From assembly GCA_963556695.1 (NCBI GenBank), contig CAUWAG010000007.1, forward strand, positions 496,001 to 560,000: 64,000 nucleotides of DNA, given 5' to 3'. The notes under the pieces are model-generated. The model saw only the letters and a list, made by a program, of their open reading frames with translations. It ran no database searches and was not told where the DNA came from. The DNA comes from Anthostomella pinea (taxonomy: Eukaryota > Ascomycota > Sordariomycetes > Xylariales > Xylariaceae). Positions 43,912 to 55,410 of this stretch are shown one piece after another; the stretch's first letter is position 1; every line of letters starts with the position of its first letter. Made by a program: the position numbers and the translations under genes.

Positions 43912-46222
43912 GGACTTGGAGACATAGAGCAGGCGTTTGGTCAATACCTAGGTCGGTTGGTCGCATGGTATGAGGGCGTGAAGTTTGAACGCATAGCCTA
44001 GGATGGTAGAAGCAGCCATTCGGTGCTGATTCTACTGAGATTAGAACCCCCCAGAAGTAATTGATTATCCCATGTGCTTATGAAACTTCTTATTTTGACC
44101 AATTGGCCCCAAGGTCTCCGTGACTGATTTGAGGTCGATTCCCAGCATGAAGATGTCGACCACGCGTCTGGCCCCCAATAAATTGAATCGGTGCAACTCG
44201 AAAGTTCGAATTGCTTGCTCCTTCTATCGATCCAGGGGGAAATACTCCCCCTTACATACGAGATAGATTCAGAAGAGCCGGATGATGGCGGCGCAGCAGC
44301 CAGCCAGATCTGACTTGGAAATTGCCGTGCATGCGGGCAATTATCTGCTCGCGAACTGGATCTTGTTTATACATCTGTGCTGGTATTGATATATGTCAGG
44401 GGCCACGGCGATAAACTACCACACTGTCGGTATGTGTCGGTATGTAGATGTAAGGAGAAAAAAACGTAAAAGGTACACCGCCCGGCACTGTTTGTTGGTT
44501 TGCCTGGTCACCTGGTGACGGTAATTGCCAATACGTACCGCGATCAGTCTAATGATACTCGTATTCAATCAAGCACACATCTCATGTCATCTCACTGTGC
44601 AGTGGCGGGAAATGAGATGAACCAAGGAGCTGGCTTCCTTGGTTTGCGGAGGCAGAGGAAACTGGGGATCTCGGTACTTAACATATTAGGGTGACATCCC
44701 TTTCGACATCCGAGCCAGCCGGAGAAAGGCCCGATCGCGATGCTCCAAATACGGGACAATACTACGTTACGGGAAAATGATGCAGGTACCGCATACAGCA
44801 GAGATGAGACGGGAGAAATTAGCCATTGGGAACCAAGGCGGATATGAAGCGAACCAAGGAACTGGGTTCTCTTCCTGCATACGCCAGGGAGAGAGGCTGG
44901 ACTCCTGGAGAGGTCCATATGCGGTAACCCCCCTGCCCAATGATAATTGCAGTCAGCAAATTCGCTTATACAGTTACGTAAGAGTATTGGAATAGTGAAA
45001 GCTACGCGTCAAATTGCACCATGAGATCAATTCGGGCTTACAATGTCAGGTTGTCTGTTCACTGTTTGGCATTTACCCCCAACTGCCACGAGTCTCCATC
45101 ATGATTCAAGAAAAGGGTTACTGACTGTATCCACCCCTTCTCGAGGATCATCTGATGATAATAGTAGGCTGTCCACATTTGCCCGCGTAGTCTCGTATTT
45201 CCTCTGTCCTACCTCTTCTAGAATGGATGCTGGCTTCTAATAAGAAATGAATGGTTGGACGCGACCCCTGATGATGCCAAGCCTTACATGGTCCGACGAC
45301 GAACCTCATTTTATAGACGTGACATGATCGCATGACAGCCACATGTGCTGTCCAGTCAGCCCGTCGTGAACCCTAGAGGTCCCTTAGTCGAGTCGAATGT
45401 CATCTGCATAGGTACTCCGAGTGATTCCGCTTCCGGCAGTCGCATGCTTTGTTGATGGCCGCTGACAAGTTCCGATCATCGCGTCTTCGCCAGGGATGTA
45501 GCTTTTCTCGCTTGACCAATCCACGGCCCTTTGGCATATCTCGTTCTATTGTAGGTAGTATTGGGTCATGATGGGCATTCAGGGGACTGCTCATCTCGCA
45601 CAACAGGGCCAATTCTGACAGTCATGGTCAAGCTCTCCTGTCTATCCCGTTGCCCCAACCCCACAGCCCAAACGGCATCGCAGGGTTGCATCCGAGCCAA
45701 CCTTGTTGATTATTATGACCCTGCCCTTGCATACCCCACAGAGGACTTTTTGACAGGCATTAAAGAGACGAAAAACAGTCCGATTGGCAGACACCGTTGG
45801 GTCTCCGGACTGCTCCGGACCACAACACGCACAGCTCACCCTATTTGGAGACAAGCTGACGCCAACCCAGCCTCTTTATTGACGATCCAAATTACGGTCC
45901 ATGGGGCTGAGCCGGCTGACTGGAAATCCAGAAAAAGACAGTAAGAAATTTCAATGTGTTCCCAATCACGGGTATCGGATGGACATGAAGGCCGTCAGAC
46001 TCTTCCCCTGAGCCTATTCTAGGCACCGGCACAGAAGAAGGTCAAAAGCCACCGCGTGCCGCTGATTCCTGTGCTTGGTTCCCTTCTTCACCCTCATCCC
46101 TCTCCGGTCACGACATTCGCTCTTCGTGCTTTTTTAGCACATTCACTCTCTTAATAGGAATCAGTGTTTCACTATTCCAGTCCACTCTTTTCAGACCGAA
46201 GTCGTTTCTAATAATACTCAAA
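43912..46222. other. Intergenic spacer
   Basis: 2.3 kb without a supported gene. It holds an imperfect local repeat of an AACCAAGGANCTGG segment (about 44620 and 44850). The last 200 bp are a plausible promoter and leader for the secreted protein. Confidence 0.5.
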
Positions 46223-48685
46223 ATGCGTTTCTCAACCCGCAGCTCCGCGGCCGTCGCCGTCGCAGCATCGCTCGTCAGTGCCTCGGCCCCGGCCCTATCT
46301 CCCGTCGCCGAAAGGGGCCTCCTCAACCTGGACGCCTCCGACCTCTCCGACATATCCGCTCAGGTCAACCTCGATGTTGACCTGAGCGGCAAGACCCTTG
46401 TCGCCGGCCTCCTTGCCGACGTTGTTGTCCCTCCTATCGTGGGCGTTGGTGCTGATGCCGAGGTCGCCATTACCTGCGAAGAGTGCAAGGTCAGCGGTAA
46501 CATCAACGCTAGCATCTCGCTTGAGAAGGTTGTTCCGGCCCTGCGCCTGGAATTGAACGACATCAAGGCCATGCTGGACCTCGATGTCTTCATCGGTGCT
46601 GCCGCCACAATCGCCGTCAACCTGGTGACTCCCGACATCAAGCTTTCGCTTCCCCTGCCTGGACTGAACGTCGAGGCCATGGTTTTCCTGGACCTCGTCC
46701 TCGGCGTCGAGGCTGAGCTCGACCTGTCCGCTGGCATCTACGTCGACCTGGTCGATCAGGCCGTCCTAGAGACCGACATCTTGAGCGGCGAGATCCTGAA
46801 CGCTGCCTTTTCTGGCCTCGCCGTGAAGGTTCTTCCCATTGAGGTCCGCATCGGCTGCACCAAGCTCCTTGCCGACCTTCGTCTGCGCGTCGAGCTCGGC
46901 GTTCAGGCCGATGTCGATGTTGACAAGATCCTCCCGCTCGACCAACTTCTCGGTCTCGACCTCCCCACGATCGGTGCTGGGCTTGAGCTTAGTGTCTACG
47001 TCAACCTCCTCGAGTACATTGGTCTCTTCTGCGCTGCTCCCAAGTGCCCGCTGGGTAACGAGGCCTACGGCCTGAACGTCGGTGCCATTGTTGAGCTCGA
47101 TGTCGACGTGGAGAACCTCCTGTCGCTTCACCTTGCTCCCACCGTCTCCATCCCGGTCCTCAGCATTCCTACCTCGACCTTGTGCGTGCCTTCGTACACC
47201 GCCACCAGCTCAGCGTCAACTCTCACTGCCACGACTGCTTCCAGCACTGCCGCTAGCTCTAGCGCTGGCGCCGGCTCATCAGGCTCAGTCACTGGTACTG
47301 CCACTGCCACCGGCACCGCCTCGACTGCTTCCAGCACTGGCGCTGGTTCTTCCACTGGCGCCGCTTCTTCCACAGGTGCCGGCTCTGCCTCTGGCTCTGC
47401 TTCCAGCACTGGTTCCGGCTCCGGCTCCGGCTCTTCCACTGGTGCTGGCTCCTCGGAGACTGCCACTGGTACTGCCGCGACCTCCGCTGCTTCCGGCAGC
47501 GAGACTGGCTCATCCGGCTATGCCACCACCAGCGGCTCACCAGTGACCACTGCGGCTCCCAGCGGAGGCGCCCAGATGACATCGACCTACACCAACACTG
47601 AGACCTTCACCATCACTGCCTGCGCTGCCAACGTGCCCAACTGCCCTGCCGGATACCAGACCACCAAGACTGTCATCCACGTCACCTCGTACACCACGGT
47701 GTGCCCGGCGACCATGACTGGTGCTATCACGGCCACGCCCTCTCCCACGGCCACCGGCCACACCGGCCTGACCACCATCACCCAGGTTGTTACTACCATG
47801 ACCCCTTGCTCTAGCAGCGTGTCGTCCACCTTCACTCCTCCCACCAACGTGCCCACCCCGCCTTACCCTACCGGTGGTGCTTCGGCTACCTCCCCGGCTG
47901 GTTCTGCTACCTACCCGGCGGGTGGTGCTTCCATCGCCACCTACCCGGCTGGCGGCTCTTCCGAGACCTACCCTGCTGGTGGTGCTTCCACTGCTACCTA
48001 CCCCGCTGGTGGTGCTTCTACTACCACTTACCCTGCTGGCGGCTCTTCCGAGACCTACCCGGCTGGTGGTGCCTCTGAGACCTACCCGGCGGGTGGTGCT
48101 TCTGAGACCTACCCGGCTGGCGGCCCTTCCGAGACCTCCCCCGCCGGTGGTGCATCAACTGCCACTTACCCGGCTGGTGGTGCTTCTACTACCACTTACC
48201 CTGCTGGCGGCTCTTCCGAGACCTACCCTGCTGGCGGCTCTTCCGAGACCTACCCGGCTGGTGGTGCTTCCACTGCTACCTACCCCGCTGGTGGTGCTTC
48301 CGCTACCTACCCTGCAGGAAGCCCGTCTGCCAGCTCCCCCGCCGGTAGCCCCTCCGCCTCGTACCCTGCCGGTAGCGCCCCGGCCGGTTCCTCCAGCAGC
48401 GCTCCTGCCGGTTACCCCACGACTGCGGTCCCGCACCCGACCGCTCCCGCCTACCCTACTGGCCCGGCCGGCTACAACAGCACCATCGCTCCTCCCCAAA
48501 CCATGTCGACGTACCAGCCCAGCGGCAGCATGACCTACCCTGCCACCAGCGTGACTCTCCCCACCACCAGCAGCTACCCTAGCACCCCTGCTGCGACCAC
48601 CCCGGTCCAGGCTGGTGCAGGCCGTGTCAGCAGCGGTGTCGCCGGCATGTTCGCCGTCGTCGTTGCTGCCGTTGCCCTGATGTAA
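46223..48685 (+). CDS. GPI-anchored, Ser/Thr-rich cell-surface protein with YPAGG tandem repeats
   Basis: 820 residues, single exon. It begins with a signal peptide (about 1-22, MRFSTRSSAAVAVAASLVSA). Residues about 25-310 form a non-repetitive, Leu/Val/Asp-rich ectodomain with a few cysteines (CEECKV, CAAPKCPLG). A Ser/Thr/Gly low-complexity stalk (about 325-450) follows, then a small Cys-containing module (TETFTITACAANVPNCPAGY). About 14 tandem units of (S/T)YPAGG(A/S)S(T/E) and several PAGS variants lie at 47890-48400. It ends with a hydrophobic GPI-signal tail (GVAGMFAVVVAAVALM). Predicted to be heavily O-mannosylated at the wall or plasma membrane. The family of the ectodomain is not recognised. 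The DNA repeats invite copy-number change. Confidence 0.88.
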   Translation: MRFSTRSSAAVAVAASLVSASAPALSPVAERGLLNLDASDLSDISAQVNLDVDLSGKTLVAGLLADVVVPPIVGVGADAEVAITCEECKVSGNINASISLEKVVPALRLELNDIKAMLDLDVFIGAAATIAVNLVTPDIKLSLPLPGLNVEAMVFLDLVLGVEAELDLSAGIYVDLVDQAVLETDILSGEILNAAFSGLAVKVLPIEVRIGCTKLLADLRLRVELGVQADVDVDKILPLDQLLGLDLPTIGAGLELSVYVNLLEYIGLFCAAPKCPLGNEAYGLNVGAIVELDVDVENLLSLHLAPTVSIPVLSIPTSTLCVPSYTATSSASTLTATTASSTAASSSAGAGSSGSVTGTATATGTASTASSTGAGSSTGAASSTGAGSASGSASSTGSGSGSGSSTGAGSSETATGTAATSAASGSETGSSGYATTSGSPVTTAAPSGGAQMTSTYTNTETFTITACAANVPNCPAGYQTTKTVIHVTSYTTVCPATMTGAITATPSPTATGHTGLTTITQVVTTMTPCSSSVSSTFTPPTNVPTPPYPTGGASATSPAGSATYPAGGASIATYPAGGSSETYPAGGASTATYPAGGASTTTYPAGGSSETYPAGGASETYPAGGASETYPAGGPSETSPAGGASTATYPAGGASTTTYPAGGSSETYPAGGSSETYPAGGASTATYPAGGASATYPAGSPSASSPAGSPSASYPAGSAPAGSSSSAPAGYPTTAVPHPTAPAYPTGPAGYNSTIAPPQTMSTYQPSGSMTYPATSVTLPTTSSYPSTPAATTPVQAGAGRVSSGVAGMFAVVVAAVALM
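47890..48400 (+). repeat. In-frame minisatellite coding YPAGG units
   Basis: Tandem, imperfect 24-30-bp units built on CTACCCGGCTGGTGGTGCTTCC, read as YPAGGASTA/YPAGGSSET. There are no stops in the unit, so expansion or contraction keeps the frame. Confidence 0.9.
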
Positions 48686-49489
48686 GGGTTTGGTTGATAC
48701 TATATAGGTACTTATGTGCACGGGATTAGGGTCAGGACTAACACACCCTGGCGGCCTGTTTAATTTGTAATGCCTCATTGTCAAGCGAGGGAATGATATA
48801 ATAGCTTGGGTATACACATTTATGTTCATGGTTGCTTGCCAGTTAAGATCATGTTACTGAGCCGTTCTGTTTATCTCGTTCAGCAAGTGACATTTTTCCA
48901 TGTACCTATTTCCTTGATATCTGCACCTGTCCGTGGTATGTGGTTGTCCAACATCGGATCAGACGCACAACTGACGGCTGCGGAGTGGGAGATATTAGCC
49001 CCCAATCTACGCCAAGTGTACAGCCACAGCTTGTGGGCGTTCGACATCTTACCTGCATACTCACTACCGGGACTACAATGCAGGCTGGCAACGTACAGAA
49101 GGCGAGGACTGCCTACCTCGGACAGCATGCGTAATCCTGCGATGAGGTCCCGCCAACCCCACCGGGACACCAGCCCATAATGAACAATATCCCGAGCCAG
49201 GGCCGTGCCGTTTCCGTACGACTTTTTCCCCGCACCTGACAAAATCTCTACCTTCATCGCGCATCTCGTGATTCGTAATTCTTATTCTCCATACAGTGGT
49301 TGTTTTGCAAGCGCTCTCCTCAAGGTCCTCTCAGTTTCTCCCCGCGGCCTTAACTCGGTCGAACCAGTAGTGTGGACGGACGCCATCTCTCAAAAGGGCG
49401 GACCAAACCAAGCAACGGCTCCGCAGGCCACTAGTTTCTCCCGGCTACCGGCAGACTGACGACCGGGGGGTTTCCATCTGTGTGCGACA
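48686..49489. other. Intergenic spacer
   Basis: 3' flank of the surface protein and 5' flank of the MetE-like gene. No additional gene seen. Confidence 0.5.
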
Positions 49490-50755
49490 ATGGCGCCACC
49501 GTTCCGAGCCGAGCACATGGGCTCGCTTCTGCGACCCGATGACCTGCTCGAGGTACGAGCCACCATCCGGGACAAGGGCGTCTCGCCCTCGGAGGCCGGT
49601 CTGCCGGCCGTAGAGAAGAAGGCCGTCGGGGACGTCATCAAGATGCAGCAGGACCTGGGCCTCAAGGCCGTCACGACCGGCGAGTTCCCCCGCACGCGCT
49701 TCTGGGGCCTCATGTGGGACGAATTCGTCGGCACCGTCCGCCTGCAAGACGCCCAGGCGAGCATGTTCCGCCTGTACCACCCGGACGTCGTGAGCCTGAT
49801 CGAGCGGGACCGCAAGGTCATGCCGGGCGACTCGGTCATTGCCGGGAGCAAGCTGTCGCACGACCCCACGCATTCGACGTCGAACCTGCATGAGCTCCGG
49901 CTCGCTCAGGCCTTTGTCCCGGAGAGCGAATGGGGCAATATCAAGTTGACCATGATCACGCCTGCGTGGTTCCACATGAGATACAAGCAGGGCTACGCAT
50001 ATACCAAGGAGGCGTACGCCAACGATGTCGAGTACTTCAAGGATGTCGCCGAGGTCTACCAGGCCGAGCTGGACGTGCTATACAAGGCGGGACTCCGAAA
50101 CGTGCAATTCGACGACCCGGGCATGGCTTGTAATAAGATGCCCCATCCTGGTTGATCGTGAAGGCACCGCTGATTTTGGTATGCAGACTTCTGCTCCGCC
50201 AAGTTCCGCCAGGGCTGGGAAGAGGACAAGGACAACGACGGCACCGTGGAGGACTTGCTCGATGCTTACATCGCGCTGTACAACGACTCGATGAGCAAGA
50301 GCCCGGCCGACATGCACTTTGGCATCCATCTGTGCCGAGGCAACTTCATCGGCGGCCGGTTCTTCGCCGAGGGCGGATACGACCTTATTGCCAAGAAGCT
50401 CTTCACGGAACTGAACGTCAGCACCTTCTACCTCGAGTACGACACCGAGCGCGCCGGCGGGTTCGAGCCGCTCAAGTTCCTGCCAAAGGACAAGAGCGTT
50501 GTTGTCGGCGTTATTAGTACTAAGCTGCCGCAGCTGGAGGACAAGGAGGCCATGAAGGAGCGCATCTACAAGGCCGCCGACTTCGTGGCCGAGGGCCGCG
50601 GCGAGAGCCGCGAGGAGGCCCTCAAGAGCATCTCCGTTAGCCCGCAGTGTGGCTTTAGCACTCACGAGAGCGGATATCCCCTTACTCTCGACGACGAGAA
50701 GAAGAAGCTTGGGTTGGTGCGGACAATTGCTGATGAGATCTGTGGCGAGCCGTGA
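49490..50755 (+). CDS. Cobalamin-independent methionine synthase-like protein (MetE C-terminal family), two exons
   Basis: Exons 49490-50129 and 50187-50755, joined by a 57-nt intron (GTAATA...TGCAG, phase 1), encode 402 residues. The splice joins FDDPGMA to YFCSAKFRQGW. Family landmarks: RAEHMGSLLRP at the N-terminus, TTGEFPRTRFWGLMW, IKLTMITPAWFHMRY, FGIHLCRGNF (zinc-ligand His/Cys), LEYDTERAGGFEPLKFLP and the C-terminal SPQCGFSTHE (zinc-ligand Cys). It is half the length of full MetE, like bacterial YxjG/YxjH-type proteins. A thiol methyl transfer role is likely; the methyl donor and acceptor are not known. Confidence 0.9.
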
Positions 50756-50971
50756 GAGGCTGTGTACTACATACACATCAAGCCTTTAGGCTACTTGGTT
50801 ATTTCAACACGGACCAGAAACAGAAAATGTCTGTCCGGTTAAAGGGGGTCGTTCACGGACTATCGCGATAGAGAATCAACTTCTGAGTTTCTGAGTTTGG
50901 GTTTGGACCTTAACGATGAGCTATAGACTTCCGCAAGTTGCTCGCAATGGGTTCTCTTGATGGACTCTGTC
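50756..50971. other. 3' spacer between the MetE-like gene and the MITE
   Basis: Short gene-free DNA; nothing distinctive. Confidence 0.4.
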
Positions 50972-51184
50972 CACTCAGCCCTTATAAGTCTCCGTACGCG
51001 GATGTTAGCAAGATTCTAGCAAACCAGTAAGCTAGTTAAAAATACTAAAATAAGCACTCTGGAATAAGCGTTAGAAATGGCTAATAAGGATCTAACTGCT
51101 TATCCCGGTATGCTTATGCCGAATTGATAAATTTACCGTAGTTTGCTGGAAGGGTCATGTACGGAGATTTATGAGGGTTTAGTG
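50972..51184. repeat. MITE-like element, copy 2 (about 210 bp)
   Basis: Terminal inverted repeats CACTCAGCCCTTATAAGTCT at the left and, on the reverse strand, CACTAAACCCTCATAAATCT at the right, both continuing CCGTAC. The inside is AT-rich with repeated ATAAGC words. Shares the right end GCTGGAAGGGTNNTGTACGGAG with copy 1 at 12605-13024. No coding capacity. It lies 35 bp from the stop codon of the MFS gene and may supply part of its 3' UTR. Confidence 0.7.
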
Positions 51185-51219
51185 TATCACCAAGGATAAC
51201 TCAACGATACCAAACATGG

Positions 51220-52844
51220 TCAATTGCCGCGCCGACCCATCCCCCTCAACTTGGCGCCGTACTTCCACAGAACGACAGGCGCGGGCACCCCTATCGCGAG
51301 GAAGAGGAAAGCCAGCAAGCTGTTGCCCCAGCCGTAGCCGAGCCTTGTATACATGGCCGGCGCGAAGATGGGAAATACAAACGCAAAGCAATTCCGCAGG
51401 AACTGAGCAGCAGCCTGCGCAGAAGCCGAGTATTCGGCAAACGAGTCGAGCACGTACGCTTGCATGGCCTGCGTGCCGACGATAATGCCGCAGCCAAAGA
51501 TGGCGGCACCGACTTCCGTCATGGCCCAGTGCAGGTGCTTCTCGGCTGACCAGCCGTACCATATGAGGCCTGCTGGAATCAGAATCACGCCGGGAAGCAT
51601 GAGGGGAACGCGATATTCTGGCGCTGCTTCACCGTTCCGTTTTCGTTTCAGATGGTTCCATACCCTATCTGTAACGCGGCCGCCGAGCTGCGCAGCCATG
51701 GTGTATCCAACAACGAGCGCGAGATACCGGACTCCGCTCAGAGCCGGCGAGTCGTGGTAGATGTCGATCCACAGGTCGGCAAACGTCGACAGCACAATGT
51801 ACAGCACGCCGAAGTTGTACGCCAGCAGAACGGCCATGACCTGGATGATTGGCTCCTGCACGAGTAGGTGAAAGGGCCGGACAAGCCCAATGCGAAGCCT
51901 TTCGCCCAGACCAAGGCGCGCAACATCGAACTCGGTGTAATAAACCCGCCCCGTGGCTTTGCGTAGACCTTTGGCCTTTCGTCTCAGGATCGTCGGTGCG
52001 TGGCTTTCACGAAGGAGGAGGATGGCCAGAATGACGAGGAGCCCTTCGAATACCGAAAGCACCCAGAAGAGCCACCGCCAGCCAATAGTCTCCGTGATGG
52101 CACCTCCTACGATCGGCCCTAGAGCCGGACCCAGCAGCGGGATGAAGCTCGCGATGGCGAAAGACTGGCCCCTTTCATCTGGCGGAAAACAATCGGCGAG
52201 CACAGGGTTTGAGATCTAGTCTATGCGTCAGCTCCCTCGCTGTCTGTGCCATTAACAGAGTGCATGACCAACGTTCCCATACCGCAAAATCAGCGCTCGC
52301 CCCTAACCCAGCGAACAGCCTCCCAGCAATCATAGCCGCCTTGCCGTTCGCAAATCCACAGCCCAGATTCCACACCACGTACCAAGCGCTGCTCAGCACC
52401 CAGACCGGCTTGCGGCCAAAGATCTCGGAGCACGGCCCCAGCAGCAGCGGGCCGAACGCAAACGCCAGCACGTAGATTGACAGGGACAGCTGGGCCTCGG
52501 CCTGGCTGAGGTGCAGCGAGGCCGAGATGTCGCCCAGTGCCGGGGCAAGCATCGCGCCGGACATCAGCGTCACGAGGCTGCCGAGCGAGAGCAGGATCGT
52601 GGTGAACCACTTGCGGGCCTTGGGCCAGTTCTTGGGGTTCTGGGGGTCCGAGGGGCTGTCCCATGTTACCTGGTTGGTTTGGGCTTTGTCAGTCGTTTTG
52701 TGTGGGTGATTTGTGAGGGTGAGGGAGGTTGTGTTGGGGACTTACCAGGAGCGCGTCTTCTGCGGGCACGGAATGCGTAGCGGGATAGACATCTCCTACC
52801 TGCTTCTCAACCACGTCGTGACTTAGGCTGGTGCGCCGCTCCAT
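51220..52844 (-). CDS. MFS drug/polyamine exporter (DHA1 type), three exons
   Basis: Exons 52844-52746, 52669-52283 and 52215-51220, all phase 0, give 493 residues. The cytosolic N-terminus leads to the motif VTWDSPSDPQNPKNWPKARK, the classic lead-in of fungal DHA1 transporters. Then come the first helices (LMSGAMLAPALGDISASLHL), the G-R-K loop of motif A (LGPCSEIFGRKPVWVLSS), ADFAISNPVLADCFPPDERG and motif C-like GPALGPIVGGAITETIGWRW. About twelve hydrophobic segments are visible. Likely plasma-membrane H+-antiport of drugs or polyamines; substrate unknown. The acceptor at 52216 is chosen because it restores the conserved SNPVLADCF. Confidence 0.92.
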
Positions 52845-54085
52845 CTCGCCGTCGTCAGGGTCTTCGCTGGGTACCTTGTCTGCGACACCTGGGTGACCTG
52901 AAGTCTCTTTTGGGTGAGGTAGGTGTATGCAGTGCCGGCGGCTTTTTCAATGCTGGCCTCGCTATTGTCGCGAACCAGGGTCTATCATATAGTAGATCAA
53001 ATGGTATCAGCAGCTCCGTAGTCCACCGCTTCGATTCAACCCATGACAAGTCTGGGAACGGTACTTGACTTGACGCAAAGTGAGGTGAAGGTGGGGGGCA
53101 GTACTATATGTTTGTGATGGCTCGGATCTCCGAGGACGTCAACTCAGATGACACCCCCAGGCCTGCTGCTGGCTAGGGGTTCTACTCAAGCGGCCTACTT
53201 AGAGGTCCATTCGCCTAAGCATGACCCAAAGGAACACGAGTTCTTCAACTCCGGATGGCCCCTGAGTCTATTGACGAGTCACTGGGCCTGTTGACGCGTC
53301 ACTGGACTAGGTCACTTACGGCTGACGATGTGAGAGCATGGTGACTGAGTCACACATAGACATAATGCATGCATGCAAGGAAGCGGCGCATAGCACGGTC
53401 GTCGCTTAGCACCATCTGATAACCCAGCAAGCGTGAAGAGTGAGGCAGGGGGTTTGCTTATCAGATCCTGCAGGCCGGGTCTAGACATCTGACATCTTCC
53501 ACGGTATATCTCGTTCACCGCTTGTCCCTATCTCCGAGTACTGCTCGTTCTCCGAAGCAATCAGCAGCGGTACAGACCAGGAAGAACATGAAGATTCTGT
53601 AGGAGGGCCCTGGTGGGAAATACGCTGAGGGTTGTAAGGGAGCCGTAGTAATCAGTCGCGTCTGACGTCGCAGTGTTTTCTCGAGCATGGTTGGATCAAC
53701 TGAGATGCCCATATGGTGAATAGAAACGCAGGAGTCAAAGACCATATGGCGGGAGCCCTCGCTAGATATGCCACAGTCTTTCTAACGGTATCACCAAGTA
53801 TGAACGGATGCTCAATTTGCTCCCTTTACTCGGAATCTTCAGCTGGCCGTTGTGTGCCAGCGATGTATCATATGGCCCCAGTCGACAGACAAGCCGGACT
53901 CAAATGCCCAGTCATGGATCTGAGTGCTAGCCAGGTATATCGTTCCTGAGATAACGATCAAGTTGTCTTTGATTACAGTCATCGAGCAGCTGCGGTCAAC
54001 CGAGTCCTGCACAAACCCAGCCTTTACGCCTACGCCTCCAGTACGCCAATGGTAATGCCCTCTATTTTCGCCCGCCGGTTCGCTA
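52845..54085. other. Intergenic region
   Basis: 1.2 kb between the MFS start and the kelch gene's 3' end. It contains two tandem 20-bp units with TTGACGAGTCACTGG and TTGACGCGTCACTGG at 53271-53305. No gene supported. Confidence 0.5.
53271..53305. promoter_or_regulatory. Tandem TGACG(A/C)GTCA motifs, possible bZIP sites
   Basis: Two near-palindromic TGACGNGTCA motifs 20 bp apart, each followed by CTGG, about 430 bp upstream of the MFS start codon. The half-site TGACG/TGAC is the bZIP (ATF/CREB, AP-1-like) core. A regulatory role is inference. Confidence 0.35.
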
Positions 54086-55410
54086 CTAAGACAATTCAAT
54101 GATCCAGCCATCACCCGCGGGCTTTCCCTCGGCATTGATACCACCCCATAGCACCACACTCTTGCCATCGGCTGTCACGTCGTAGCCGAAAGAGCCGCGA
54201 GGCCCGGGATGTGCTTTGCCCTCGCTTGCTTGGAGGTCACCGGGCACCTGCACCTCGACCTCGGCCCAGCTGGAGCCTCCCGTGTCGGCACCAAACGCGG
54301 TACGAATCTGGTCCTTGATCTTGGCTGGCTTGATGGCCTCGGCCATATTCCAGGACGCCTTCATTTCCGGCTGGCTGGAGGGGAGTTGGAAGGTCCAGAG
54401 GTCGCTCCACTGCAAGAGATCACCGTTCGCTGCATCTCCTTGACGATCGCCAAAGAAGTAGAGAAGATAGTTCCGACCGAAGCCCGTGGACACTGGTACC
54501 ACCCCACCGTTATCGCGTGCCTTGGGGCCCGGGGCCAAGGGATTCGTCGGGAACGAAGTGGAGCCCCATGTCGGTGGCTGCTCGGCAAACAGCTTGATAT
54601 CGAGATGATGCACTTCACTACTGAGATTATCTGTACCGGCCACAAGATATAGGGTGTCTTGGGCAATGGCAGCGCTTGTGGTGGCGGCGGGCGCATGCGG
54701 TAGCTGATTCCAGACTTTGGTCAAACAGTCAAAATGCCAGACGTCGGTCAAGGCCGAGCCGTTGGAGTCTACGCCACCGTACAGGACGAGGTTGCCGTCG
54801 TGGGCGAGCAGACTTGCCTGAGCTCGAGCCGAAGGTACTCTCTCTGGGTGGCTGTCCGCTTTCAGACTCTCCCAGGCCAACTTCTCGGTGTCGTAGAGCC
54901 AGACCTTGGAGCCTTCGTCGATGACTTTGCCGGCTTCGTCGCAGCCACCGTAGACAGCGACGCGGGTGCCAAGCGCGCAAGCTGCGTGTTTGGAACGTGC
55001 CTCTGGAACTGCGCCAGTGTCCTTTTCGGCAGCAATGGCGGGCAAGACCTGATACTCGGTCGTGGCTGCGGCGCCTTTGATAGGTAAAGCCACGGCGTGT
55101 ATGTTGTTGGTGGCAAGTGTATCAGGGCTCGTCTGGCCACCAAAGATGTATGCTTTCTTGTCGACGATGGTAACGGTGTGGTGGGAACGGGCAAGTGACG
55201 ATCTGGGGTCTGTTAGTTAGAAGACACGAGAGAAGGTCGACACGGCGTGACAGCGTACCTTGAGGCATCGTCGTCGGTAGATCCAATCTGCGAGAATGTG
55301 GCCTTCAGAGGCATGGTAGGCTTTGCAACGGCATAGGTGGCTGCCCCGGCCTGAAGGCTGGTAGACACAATCTCCTCAGCGACCACCAAACCGGCTGCGA
55401 CTTCAGCCAT
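54086..55410 (-). CDS. Kelch-repeat (galactose-oxidase-like beta-propeller) protein, two exons
   Basis: Exons 55410-55259 and 55202-54086 (56-nt intron, GTACGC...CCCAG) encode 422 residues. Kelch blades are seen at HHTVTIVDKKAYIFGG, RSKHAACALGTRVAVYGG, ARAQASLLAHDGNLVLYGG, AAIAQDTLYLVAGT, a diverged blade with RNYLLYFFGDRQGD, and a last one GYDVTADGKSVVLWGG. That makes about six blades. There is no signal peptide or catalytic galactose-oxidase motif, so a cytosolic scaffold or binding role is likely. Partner unknown. Confidence 0.9.

Noticed and set aside
45561..45944. A small gene upstream of the surface protein
   Set aside because: No motif, no start context and an overlapping antisense frame; probably random.
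47874..48829. Long frames on both strands across the YPAGG repeat
   Set aside because: Products of a GC-rich tandem repeat without stops in several frames; only the frame with signal peptide and GPI tail is supported.
49445..50776. Minus-strand frames opposite the MetE-like gene
   Set aside because: Shadows; the plus-strand frame has the conserved family motifs and a proper splice junction.
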